NCBI GenBank assembly: GCA_965363355.1
Contig: CBDTTM010000008.1
Span: 1-29,708 of the forward strand
Source of the DNA: CBDTTM01 sp965363355
Lineage (GTDB): Bacteria; Bacillota; Negativicutes; Selenomonadales; Selenomonadaceae
Direction: 5' to 3'
DNA: 29,708 bases
Positions 6,297 through 14,115 of this stretch are shown one piece after another. The position numbers and the translations under genes are program-made. The notes under the pieces are model-generated. The model made no database searches. It had not been told where the DNA came from and saw only the letters and a list, made by a program, of their open reading frames with translations. The stretch's first letter is position 1. Every line of letters begins with the position of its first letter.

Positions 6297-7340
6297 ATGA
6301 AATTAAAACTGTTTTTAAAAATACTATTGATGGTATTATTTCTAGTCATCATATCCATCAACGTATTTTCTTTTCTTACCATCGATCGGCTGCAAGAAAA
6401 TAACCGTATCATCAATTATGCCGCCTTGGCCAACACTACAACACAACGATTGATGAAATCCGAAACAGCGAACCAACCCAACGACGAAATGCTGCAAACG
6501 ATCGACGATATCGTCTCTAATCTGGTCGACCGGCAAAATGATTCCTTTCCCATTGAATTTGAGGACTCCGACCGTTCAAAACAACTCCAGGAAATCGATA
6601 CGTCTTGGGCAAACTTAAAAAATGAAATCTACTTGCTTCGCACTGGCGTTCCAAGCGCCGACCTCAACATCACGACAAAGCAGTATGCAACTTTATTAGA
6701 ACGGACAATCGCCGATGCTGAGCTCGATTCCAAAACAAAATTCAAGCAACTTGAAATGTCCAAATTATTTTTTCTGATGACTATTCTCATCTTGGCCATG
6801 GTTTGCCTGCACTTATTTTGCAAATTAGTGTTTTTGAAAAAGCGCACCCTAAAATTAGAAGATATTGCCTTTTTCGACAAGCAGACCGGATTGCCAAATC
6901 GCAATCAATGTGACCGAATCATCAAAAAATATGAAAACGCTCCCCTAAAGCCTAATTTGGTCTGCATCTATTTTGATTTAAACAACCTAAAACAAACCAA
7001 TGACATCCACGGCCATCATTTTGGCGACCAACTGATCTGCAGCTTTGGCAAAACCTTGCAAGAAACAGGCTATATCCACGGTTTTGTCGGTCGCAACGGT
7101 GGTGATGAGTTTCTGGCAATCTTTGAAAATTTCAGCTTAGAAAACACGGAAAAATACATCGCCGAGCTAAAGCAAATCGTCGATGTATTCAATCAGCAAA
7201 ATGAATTTGTCGAAATAAGCTTTGCCGCTGGATTTTCAACATCAAATGATCCACGTGCCAAAACGATTTATGATTTATTGAAGATTGCTGACCAAAATAT
7301 GTACGAAAACAAACGCTGCATCAAAAAACCATTGACCTAA
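6297..7340 (+). CDS. membrane-bound diguanylate cyclase (GGDEF)
   Basis: 347 residues: N-terminal membrane helix (about 5-27), extracytoplasmic region of about 130 residues with predicted helices, second helix (about 158-178, FFLMTILILAMVCLHLF), then a GGDEF domain with GRNGGDEF at 265-272, metal-binding D in YFDLNNLKQTND, and the terminal IADQNMYENK motif. It should make cyclic di-GMP from two GTP in the cytoplasm in response to an outside signal. The product-inhibition site (RxxD before GGDEF) is absent: the four residues there are YIHG. GGAG lies 8 bases before the ATG. Flanked by terminators, so probably monocistronic. Confidence 0.92.
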   Translation: MKLKLFLKILLMVLFLVIISINVFSFLTIDRLQENNRIINYAALANTTTQRLMKSETANQPNDEMLQTIDDIVSNLVDRQNDSFPIEFEDSDRSKQLQEIDTSWANLKNEIYLLRTGVPSADLNITTKQYATLLERTIADAELDSKTKFKQLEMSKLFFLMTILILAMVCLHLFCKLVFLKKRTLKLEDIAFFDKQTGLPNRNQCDRIIKKYENAPLKPNLVCIYFDLNNLKQTNDIHGHHFGDQLICSFGKTLQETGYIHGFVGRNGGDEFLAIFENFSLENTEKYIAELKQIVDVFNQQNEFVEISFAAGFSTSNDPRAKTIYDLLKIADQNMYENKRCIKKPLT

Positions 7341-7379
7341 AAAGGTGTGGGCAAGAGAATCTCTTGTCCACACCTTTTC
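7339..7379. terminator. bidirectional terminator
   Basis: A 17- to 18-bp stem with one wobble, AAAAGGTGTGGGCAAGAG against CTCTTGTCCACACCTTTT, around AAT. T tracts occur on both strands, so it can end both the GGDEF gene (plus) and the convergent NarL-type regulator (minus). Confidence 0.92.
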
Positions 7380-7409
7380 TATTCGAAAATCGATGAGTAT
7401 TATTGAATT

Positions 7410-8066
7410 TTACAAGCCCATCATTTTGTGGCGAATTGCATAATTCACTAATTCTGATTTTTTACTGACATTCAATTTTTTCATGATTCTTGAACGATAT
7501 GTATCAACTGTCTTTGGACTGATAAAAAGTTTTGCCGCAATCTCTGTGTTCGTATGTCCTTGTGCTAGATAACGCAGGACTTCGCGTTCCCGGCCACTGA
7601 ACATCTTATAAGGATCATCTGAATCATTGCTTTTATTTGTCGCCTTCAGCAAGGTATCAATGAGTGTTTGTGAAATACTTTCATTCAAGTACTTCTTACC
7701 TTCTGATATACGTTTGATTGCCTCCATAAGCTCTGTATCAGCAGAACGCTTCAGCACATATCCATTAGCACCTGAACACATCACTTCTTTGATGAATTCT
7801 TCGTCGTCATACATCGTCAAAACCAAAATGGCACAAGCTAGTTTCCTTGAACGGATTTCTTTGATGCATTCAACACCGCTCATATCCGGCATTGAAAGGT
7901 CCAAAAGTAAAATATCTGGTTCTTTCTCACAGACAAGATCTACTGCTTCACGTCCATTCCCCGCTTCACCAATGACTTCAAATTCTGAATAACAATGCAA
8001 TAAGGCCTTTAGGCCGGATCGTAGTACCGCATGATCGTCTGCAATTATAATACGAATTTTATTCAT
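7410..8066 (-). CDS. NarL/FixJ-family response regulator
   Basis: 218 residues from the ATG at 8066; a longer frame back to 8171 exists, but MNKIRIIIADDH is the natural family start and AGGAAAGTAGGT lies just ahead of it. Receiver domain: D10, D11, D56 (LLLDLSMPDMSG), T84, K106. The C-terminus has a LuxR-type helix-turn-helix: SGREREVLRYLAQGHTNTEI and KTVDTYRSRIMKKL. It is divergent from the HisKA_3 kinase at 8269 and is surely its partner by family logic (NarXL, DegSU type). Target genes are not shown by the sequence; the nearby glcDF operon is a candidate. Confidence 0.92.
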   Translation of the reverse strand: MNKIRIIIADDHAVLRSGLKALLHCYSEFEVIGEAGNGREAVDLVCEKEPDILLLDLSMPDMSGVECIKEIRSRKLACAILVLTMYDDEEFIKEVMCSGANGYVLKRSADTELMEAIKRISEGKKYLNESISQTLIDTLLKATNKSNDSDDPYKMFSGREREVLRYLAQGHTNTEIAAKLFISPKTVDTYRSRIMKKLNVSKKSELVNYAIRHKMMGL

Positions 8067-8137
8067 AATTAACCTACTTTCCTGAAACCATCTACCGTTA
8101 ACTGTAGCACAAGAAAAATTCAACGTAAAGAGCTTCT

Positions 8138-8153
8138 TGTGCAATTTATCACA
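8138..8153. promoter_or_regulatory. imperfect Fnr/Crp-type box in the two-component intergenic region
   Basis: TGTGCAATTTATCACA matches TGTGA-N6-TCACA at 9 of 10 positions. Centre 8145.5. Counting 41.5 bases forward gives a start at 8187 with only a poor -10 (TAAACA, 8175-8180); the reverse direction gives no -10. It is therefore less convincing than the nar boxes. Confidence 0.35.
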
Positions 8154-8268
8154 AATTAAAAATAAATACAAAAATAAACAAAACAGTATTATTTTTACTC
8201 TTTAATTATAGCTGGAGTTGCCGTAAAATAATAGTAATAGGCTTTTTATAACACGGAGGTGCTTCCCT

Positions 8269-9342
8269 ATGAATATACAACATCTAGATCCCAAGTTTGC
8301 ACAATCGCTCGTAGATATTATTTCTGCAGAATTAAATAAAAACGTCAATATCGTTGATAAGGACGGCATTATCATCGCCTCTTTCAGTAAGGACCGCATC
8401 GGTCACTTGCACGAAGTGGGCATCCGGATATTGCAATCCGAAAAAATCCACGAATTTCCAGTCTCAGAAAATGATCAATTACAATTTCTTGGTGTGCGCA
8501 CAGGCTTCAACGTTCCGATTTGGCTTGAAAACGAATGTGTCGGTCTCATCGGCGTCACGGGAAAATCAGAAGAAGCCGCGCCTTATGCTCGTTTGGCCGC
8601 CCACTTTGTCGAAGCTGCGCTCAATGCTAATATCAGGCAGGAAAAGCTCGTAAAGGCCCTCCAAGACAAACAGACACTGCACCAGCACTATGTAAAAAAA
8701 ATCATCAATATCCAAGAAGAAGAACGGCGTAAAATATCACGCGAACTGCATGATGAAACAAGTCAAGCACTGACCTCTATCATTTTTGGTCTGCGCGTTC
8801 TCGCGGAAACTTCTGATGATGAAAATAAAAACAAGCTTTTGCAGATGCGCGACCTAGCCGCCAACAGCCTTGATGCCGTCCATCGTCTGGCCGTCCAATT
8901 GCGCCCTGTATTGCTTGATAATCTCGGTCTGGTCAGCGCTACGAAGAAATATATCGAAGACTACGCCCAAAAATATAAAATCGATGCGACGGTAGATATC
9001 GCCGCTGATTTATCCGGCAAACGATTCTCGCCAGAAATTGAAATCTCGCTTTATCGTATCTTGCAGGAATCATTGACTAATATCATCAAGCATGCCCACG
9101 CAAGTCAAGTGCAAATCAAACTGGCAAAGAAAAAGTCCACCTTACAGTTTTCTATCGCCGATAACGGTGTCGGCTTCCACAGCAGCAAGATACACAAGCA
9201 TCATAAACATGCTTGCTTAGGACTTTATGGTATGCGTGAGCGCATAGCCGGTATAAACGGTGAATTTTCTATCCAATCGACCATTGGCGAGGGAACTTGC
9301 CTGCAAATCGAAGTACCGATTTCCCCAGCGGAAATGGACTAA
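8269..9342 (+). CDS. soluble histidine kinase with CdaR-like diacid recognition domain
   Basis: 357 residues without membrane segments. Residues 1-120 resemble the sugar-diacid recognition domain of CdaR regulators: DPKFAQSLVDIISAELNKNV, then VDKDGIIIASFSKDRIGHLH, then GFNVPIWLENECVGLIGVTG and PYARLAAHFVEAAL. HisKA_3 follows (EEERRKISRELHDETSQAL, phosphoacceptor H161), then an HATPase domain with the N box ESLTNIIKHAHA, DNGVGF and GLYGMRERI. It should autophosphorylate on binding a cytoplasmic organic acid and pass phosphate to the divergent NarL-type regulator. GGAGGTG lies 9 bases before the ATG. The ligand is unknown; the nearby 2-hydroxyacid oxidase suggests glycolate, glycerate or lactate (inference). 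Confidence 0.88.
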   Translation: MNIQHLDPKFAQSLVDIISAELNKNVNIVDKDGIIIASFSKDRIGHLHEVGIRILQSEKIHEFPVSENDQLQFLGVRTGFNVPIWLENECVGLIGVTGKSEEAAPYARLAAHFVEAALNANIRQEKLVKALQDKQTLHQHYVKKIINIQEEERRKISRELHDETSQALTSIIFGLRVLAETSDDENKNKLLQMRDLAANSLDAVHRLAVQLRPVLLDNLGLVSATKKYIEDYAQKYKIDATVDIAADLSGKRFSPEIEISLYRILQESLTNIIKHAHASQVQIKLAKKKSTLQFSIADNGVGFHSSKIHKHHKHACLGLYGMRERIAGINGEFSIQSTIGEGTCLQIEVPISPAEMD

Positions 9343-9398
9343 AGGTCACGGGACTACCAAAAAACAAGGTTCTAAAAACAGTCGTTATCTATATAAAG

Positions 9399-9439
9399 AA
9401 ATGTCTATGGACTTATATCATCGATCCATAGACATTTTT
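9399..9439 (+). terminator. terminator of the histidine kinase gene
   Basis: A 13-bp perfect stem (9399-9411 with 9425-9437) followed by a short T tract, about 60 bases after the stop codon. Confidence 0.85.
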
Positions 9440-9493
9440 GCTCAATTTTCCAATCCCCCATAGCAAGAAACCACGTCTTCTTAATTTTTATAT

Positions 9494-9535
9494 AAAAAAG
9501 AAGGGCAGAATACGATTTTTTCGTATTCTGCCCTT
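9494..9535 (-). terminator. terminator of the glcDF operon
   Basis: A 15-bp perfect stem (9535-9521 with 9515-9501) and, on the minus strand, CTTTTTT after it. It lies about 65 bases past the glcF stop codon. Confidence 0.88.
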
Positions 9536-9598
9536 TAATTTATATAAGGGGTTTTTGAACAGCCTCACTAAAACAGTTTCCATTTTTTAGCGCAAACC

Positions 9599-10912
9599 TT
9601 ACTGTTCGCCAGCTTTGTAGGATGCGTCCAAAAGCTGAATGACATGGACAACAGAAGCATCTACGCTATTTTGTTCTAACCCATCCGTTAGATGCATACG
9701 GCATGTTCCACAGCTGGTAGCTACGATTTCTGCTGCCGAAGCTTCTATATTTTTCACTTTTCTATCGTTGATCCTGCGCGAAAGCGGATAATTGGCCAAA
9801 CTGAAAGAGCCACCCGAACCGCAGCAACGATCTGCATCTTTCATTTCAATAAAGGTAAGTCCCGGAATCGCTCGCAAAATCTCTCTTGGCTGCTCCGTCA
9901 CTTTGATGCCTCTTGCCATATGGCATGGGTCATGCATCGTAACTGTTTTTTTGACTTCGCCTAAATCTTCGCGGCGCATTGGCATGACATCCACCAAAAA
10001 TTCACTGATTTCATAGGTTTTTGCCGCTAATGCCTGTGCCTTTTTATACATGACTGGATCATTTTTGAACATACGAGGATATTCGAGTTTCAATGCTTCC
10101 GCGCAAGAGCCGCAGGCAGCTACCACATAATCGACATTGCAATCCCCAAATACATCGATGATATGTTTCGCAAAAGTTTCAGCTAGCGCCTTATCTCCAG
10201 AAACATAAACCGGTGTTCCGCAGCAATGCTGTTCTGGCGGCATTACCACCTCGATATCATTATGATGAAGTACATTTATTACGGAATCTCCAACATCTGT
10301 ATACATATAATTGATTGTACAGCCAGTGAAAAATGCTACTTTGCACTTGGCATGATCTGCCTTTATGACTTCTGGATATTTGCTTCTTAGCGGGGTTGCC
10401 GCAAAAGGAGCTGTTACCCTTTTGCGGTCGATGCCCGGCATTGGAAATCTAGCAATAGCACCGACTTTCCCCGGTACTTTTTTAAAGCTCAACGGTCCAA
10501 ACATCCCTGCCGTCCTAAGTGCAGCATCAAATAATCTACGGTTTGAGAGCAACTTAAACACAAGGTTCTTTATCGGATGCAAACCTCTTGCTTGCACCGC
10601 AGCTTGTCGGCCTCTTACAATCAACTCATCTGCTTTTACGCCGCAAGGACAATTGGCCGCACAGGCCTTACAGCACAAACACTTGCCTAAAACATGATCA
10701 AAGCCTGCCGACATTTCGACCTTGCCGCTGAGCATGCCTTCCATCAAAGCCAGTTTACCTCTGGCAACAGAAGCTTCATTCTTTGTCTCTTTATAAATCG
10801 GACACACCGCCATGCAATTGCCACACCGCATGCAGCTTGCCAAAGCATCGCGTATGTCATCTAGAAGTGTTGGATCGTTTGCTTGTATATCTTTTGCTGC
10901 AACTGTATCCAT
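9599..10912 (-). CDS. glcF: glycolate/2-hydroxyacid oxidase Fe-S subunit (GlcF-like)
   Basis: 437 residues from the ATG at 10912, one base after the glcD stop; AGGTG lies about 9 bases upstream. A GTG 12 bases earlier is possible but poorer. Two 4Fe-4S ferredoxin motifs (C27, C30, C33, C37; C78, C81, C84, C88) are followed by two CCG domains (HCCGTPVY and DRCCGSGGSF), the heterodisulfide-reductase type redox module. It takes electrons from the FAD subunit GlcD and passes them to quinone or another acceptor. No glcE gene is present, common in Bacillota two-subunit forms. D-lactate or another D-2-hydroxyacid is an equally likely substrate. Confidence 0.85.
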   Translation of the reverse strand: MDTVAAKDIQANDPTLLDDIRDALASCMRCGNCMAVCPIYKETKNEASVARGKLALMEGMLSGKVEMSAGFDHVLGKCLCCKACAANCPCGVKADELIVRGRQAAVQARGLHPIKNLVFKLLSNRRLFDAALRTAGMFGPLSFKKVPGKVGAIARFPMPGIDRKRVTAPFAATPLRSKYPEVIKADHAKCKVAFFTGCTINYMYTDVGDSVINVLHHNDIEVVMPPEQHCCGTPVYVSGDKALAETFAKHIIDVFGDCNVDYVVAACGSCAEALKLEYPRMFKNDPVMYKKAQALAAKTYEISEFLVDVMPMRREDLGEVKKTVTMHDPCHMARGIKVTEQPREILRAIPGLTFIEMKDADRCCGSGGSFSLANYPLSRRINDRKVKNIEASAAEIVATSCGTCRMHLTDGLEQNSVDASVVHVIQLLDASYKAGEQ

Positions 10913-10913
10913 G

Positions 10914-12296
10914 TTAACATTCACCTACCAATTTACCAGGGTTCAAAATAAGATGTGGATCCATAGCCCGTTTAATGTTGCGCATTGCTGCCATTGCCTT
11001 GCTGCCATGCTGCTGTTCCATCCATGGCAATTTCCCAAGACCGATGCCATGCTCGCCACTTAGCGTACCACCCAATTCGATAGCTGCAGAAAAAACAGCA
11101 TTCATTGCCTTTTTCACGCGAATCATTTCCTGCTCATCACGATTATCACAGACAATCGTCGGATGCATGTTACCATCGCCTGCATGACCAAAGGTTCCAA
11201 TCGTCACATTATATTCTTTCGAAATCTTATTTACCACGCGTAAGAATTCTGGCACTTTGCTGCGAGGAACGGTTGCATCCTCCACATACGTAGTTGGACG
11301 AAGCTTAGCCAATGCTGGCAAAGCAGCCCGGCGTGCTGCCCAAATCTGATCACGTTCTGCATCATTTTTAGCGAGCTGAACATCATCCGCCTTATTTTCC
11401 TTAAGTACGCGCAAGACTTCTTCGGCTTCCTTAGCCACTACTTCAGCAATGCCATCAACCTCAATCAACAAAACAGCTTCTGCATCGATTGGCAGCCCGA
11501 CATGTGCATAATCCTCCACTGTACGAATCGTAGCATTATCCATGATTTCAAGTGTCGCTGGAATGATTTTAGCAGCAATGATCCCGGCAACAGCACGCCC
11601 AGCATAATCCAAATTCTTAAATACTGCCAAAATACTCTTTTTACACTCAGGTGCTGGAACCAGCTTCAAAATAGCCTTTGTGATGACCCCTAATGTTCCT
11701 TCTGAACCGGTAAATAATTTTGTCAGATCATAACCTGAAACATCTTTGACGTTTTTCCCGCCGGTATGCAAAATATCACCGTTGGCTAGTACAACTTCCA
11801 GCCCCATCACATAATGCTTGGACACGCCGTATTTTAAGCCTCTGAGTCCACCCGCATTTTCTGCGATAGTTCCGCCAAGTGTGGCCGTTGCGACCGTTCC
11901 AGGATCTGGTGGATAAATGAGTCCTTGTTCGCCAACTTTGCTGTTTAAATCAGCCACAACAACACCTGGTTCTGTTATCGCTACTAAATTTTCTAAATCG
12001 ACATCAATAATGCGATTGAACCGGTTCATCAAAAGCACGATTCCGCCTTTCAAAGGTACACATCCTGCACTTAAATTCGTCCCTGATCCCCTTGGATAGA
12101 CGGGGATTTTATGTTCATTCGCTATTTTCATGATATCGGATACTTGATTAACATTTTCTGGAATAATAACCGCCTCCGGCAAATGTGCATAACCAGGTGT
12201 GGCATCATAAGAATAACAATATAGTTCTTCCTTTTCAGTCAGAACATTTTCTTCGCCAACAATACGTTTGAATTCTTCCAGATTTAATTTATCCAT
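10914..12296 (-). CDS. glcD: FAD-linked 2-hydroxyacid oxidase subunit (GlcD-like)
   Basis: 460 residues from the ATG at 12296, with AGGGG 8 bases upstream; an in-frame TTG two codons earlier is less likely. PCMH-type FAD domain with PRGSGTNLSAGC and GGTIAENAGG, then the FAD-oxidase C domain with FGHAGDGNMHP and SGEHGIGLGK, including the histidines that bind a metal or substrate in this family. It oxidises a 2-hydroxy acid (glycolate or D-lactate) to the 2-oxo acid. It is followed by glcF with a one-base gap. No EtfAB genes lie nearby, which argues against the electron-confurcating lactate dehydrogenase type. Confidence 0.87.
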   Translation of the reverse strand: MDKLNLEEFKRIVGEENVLTEKEELYCYSYDATPGYAHLPEAVIIPENVNQVSDIMKIANEHKIPVYPRGSGTNLSAGCVPLKGGIVLLMNRFNRIIDVDLENLVAITEPGVVVADLNSKVGEQGLIYPPDPGTVATATLGGTIAENAGGLRGLKYGVSKHYVMGLEVVLANGDILHTGGKNVKDVSGYDLTKLFTGSEGTLGVITKAILKLVPAPECKKSILAVFKNLDYAGRAVAGIIAAKIIPATLEIMDNATIRTVEDYAHVGLPIDAEAVLLIEVDGIAEVVAKEAEEVLRVLKENKADDVQLAKNDAERDQIWAARRAALPALAKLRPTTYVEDATVPRSKVPEFLRVVNKISKEYNVTIGTFGHAGDGNMHPTIVCDNRDEQEMIRVKKAMNAVFSAAIELGGTLSGEHGIGLGKLPWMEQQHGSKAMAAMRNIKRAMDPHLILNPGKLVGEC

Positions 12297-12451
12297 AATC
12301 AATACCCCTTATCTTAATCTTTTATTTATATTAATTTTCGCACTAATCTGCCAATTAGTAAATCGGGCAGACCCTGTAAAAAGATGTAGGGAGTTGTCTT
12401 ATTTTTCTGTAAGATACCTCCTTACAGCGTTGTATATGTTAATCTATAGTA
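12297..12451 (-). promoter_or_regulatory. glcDF promoter and possibly structured leader
   Basis: A -10 TACTAT (12451-12446) without a clear -35 suggests a start near 12440 and a leader of about 144 nt. The leader begins with CTGTAAG-GAGGTAT-CTTACAG (12427-12407), a 7-bp hairpin with GAGG in the loop. An alternative fold pairs GGAG...TCTTA with TAAGA...CTCC further on. A second hairpin, TCTGCC/GGCAGA, lies at about 12350-12371. The two folds exclude each other, as in a switch. No known riboswitch class is recognised. Confidence 0.3.
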
Positions 12452-12845
12452 TTTTAATAGTTTAATGTTATTTAACCATATATTTTATTTATATAATATT
12501 TTTGACTTCAACTGGCGAAAATCCAAGTACTTACCTAGAAAATATAGTTTTTCCCTTTTTCTTTCTAAATCTCTTTTCCCTGCATAATTGAGGTCCATCT
12601 CTCCGATACGCCTTTCTTAATCCGATGTGAACCGATACATAAGTGGAGGATTTTCTGACAGTAATTTTTACTTTTTTACCCATTTTCTAGTCATACTAGC
12701 TAAATAGAATGGTATTCTATCCTCTATAAAAATATAAAATATTTAATTCACGCTAAAACAAACAAGAAATCTTCATCATAAATAATATTTTAAATTCTTT
12801 TTATTTATGTTAAGATAATCAAAAACAATCTATTCTCTATCCAAA
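12452..12845. other. AT-rich intergenic region with two short palindromes
   Basis: No ORF with a start and ribosome binding site was found. Two adjacent perfect palindromes, CTAGT-cat-ACTAG (12687-12699) and ATAGAAT-ggt-ATTCTAT (12704-12720), could be protein-binding sites, but no good promoter lies next to them. The rest is AT-rich and featureless to my eye. Confidence 0.4.
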
Positions 12846-12895
12846 GGAAAAACAGGCTGTAGGATGTGACTTTTATCACATTCTACAGCCTGTTC
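12846..12895. terminator. terminator of narGHJI, with an Fnr-like box in the stem-loop
   Basis: A stem of about 19 bp with one G-T wobble (12851-12869 with 12876-12894). On the minus strand TTTTTCC follows; on the plus strand CTTTT follows. It begins just beyond the narI stop codon. The top of the hairpin, TGTGACTTTTATCACA (12865-12880), is a perfect TGTGA-N6-TCACA sequence. Confidence 0.85.
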
Positions 12896-12903
12896 TTTTC
12901 ACG

Positions 12904-13578
12904 TCACCGTTTTCGGTAAATAATAGGTCTGCGCCATAAGTATTCCAATGGTAAACTCAAACAATGCACTAGTCGCGTGAAAGGGAAAATCACAGCTACA
13001 AGCATCCAAGAAACCATATGGATTTTAAATAAGACAGGCACATCAAATAACAAAGTTCCTTCTGGCTGAAGCATAAACAAGCTTCTGAACCAAGGTGATA
13101 TCGTATCTCGATAATTAAAACCGCTGCTAGGGTCATTCGTCAAAGTTGCAGCCATTCCCGAAAATATAGCTAAAGCCAAAAACAAATACAGCCAAATGTC
13201 CATCTTGCTTGTGTTGACGCAAAGAAGCTTACGGTTCGTAAAACGTCTTATCATCAGCCAAACAAATGATGCACATAGCAAAATCCCAGCCGGGATGCCC
13301 GCCGACATAGCTCCCATATGGTACATCTCTTCACTGACACCAAAAGCTTCGGTCAGTGCCTTCGGGACGATTACGCCGCCAAAATGTCCGCCAATAACAG
13401 CAGCCAAACCTAAATGAAATAGCGGGCCCGCAAATTTCAACTGTTTCTTTTCTAAAAACTGGCTGGACTTGCTGGTCCAGCTCTGTTCATGCTCTACATA
13501 ACGCCAAATCGTTGCTGCTATAAAAATCGTCCCGGCAATATAAGGCAGCACATTCCATAGTATGAGTTCCATCTGCAA
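12904..13578 (-). CDS. narI: respiratory nitrate reductase gamma subunit NarI (cytochrome b)
   Basis: About 224 residues with five membrane helices. It carries quinol oxidation and two b hemes: the family histidines are visible as FHLGLAAVIGGHFGG (first pair) and KIHMVSWML ... TRLVHCLS (second pair). The start is uncertain. An ATG at 13587 directly abuts AGGAG, which is too close; TTG 13578 has a 9-base spacing and gives MQMELILWNVLPYIAG, close in length to E. coli NarI; ATG 13572 is also possible. It overlaps or abuts the narJ end, so translation is coupled. It is the last gene of the operon. Confidence 0.93.
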   Translation of the reverse strand: MQMELILWNVLPYIAGTIFIAATIWRYVEHEQSWTSKSSQFLEKKQLKFAGPLFHLGLAAVIGGHFGGVIVPKALTEAFGVSEEMYHMGAMSAGIPAGILLCASFVWLMIRRFTNRKLLCVNTSKMDIWLYLFLALAIFSGMAATLTNDPSSGFNYRDTISPWFRSLFMLQPEGTLLFDVPVLFKIHMVSWMLVAVIFPFTRLVHCLSLPLEYLWRRPIIYRKR

Positions 13579-13579
13579 T

Positions 13580-14104
13580 TCATTCATCTCCTGGCAGCAG
13601 ATTTGCCGCTGTTAAAATAACATCAAACACAATGACATAGGCAGCCTCTGCTTCAATTAATTTTTGTCGTAGATCTTCTATGTTTTTCTGGCTGATTGCT
13701 AATATTTTTCGCACAAAATTCACCTCTGCCACAGAACAAAACTCAAGGATCGCCGGCAGATAATCTGGCAATTCACCACGAATATCAAAGCCCCCTGCTA
13801 GAAACACTTCTTTGTACCGCAGCATCTCCTGACTTCTTTCTCGTTGATCGCCATATTGATACGAAGTCAGATACAGATTCGTATTCTTACTGAAATCAAA
13901 CAGTCGCACATAAGATTCCGTAAGTTCATTTATGCCAAGCGTATCTAAATGAGCAAAAAGATCGGTAAAAGCCGACCGGATCTGCTCATTTTTTATCGTT
14001 TCCATTTCTTCTTTCCAGCTATCCCAATCCGCCTGCCATGTCCCATCAGGATATTGCAGCAAAAAAGATGCCGCCGCAAAGATTTTACGAAGTTCTTCTT
14101 CCAT
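13580..14104 (-). CDS. narJ: nitrate reductase assembly chaperone NarJ
   Basis: 174 residues, all-helical, TorD/NarJ family. The N-terminus has FAAASFLLQYPDGTW, followed by FSKNTNLYLTSYQYGDQRERSQEM, the conserved family stretch, and LPDYLPAILEFCSVAE. NarJ binds the NarG N-terminus and helps insert the molybdenum cofactor and membrane docking; it is not part of the final enzyme. AGGAGG lies 7-8 bases before the ATG. The gap to narH is 11 bp. Confidence 0.92.
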   Translation of the reverse strand: MEEELRKIFAAASFLLQYPDGTWQADWDSWKEEMETIKNEQIRSAFTDLFAHLDTLGINELTESYVRLFDFSKNTNLYLTSYQYGDQRERSQEMLRYKEVFLAGGFDIRGELPDYLPAILEFCSVAEVNFVRKILAISQKNIEDLRQKLIEAEAAYVIVFDVILTAANLLPGDE

Positions 14105-14115
14105 AGCTTAACCTC

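Noticed and set aside
8067..8171. Longer start for the NarL-type regulator.
   Set aside because: The extra 35 residues do not look like a receiver start, and a ribosome binding site precedes the ATG at 8066.
12687..12720. Two adjacent palindromes as an insertion-sequence end or origin.
   Set aside because: They are short, differ from each other, and there is no transposase, target duplication or DnaA-box cluster nearby.
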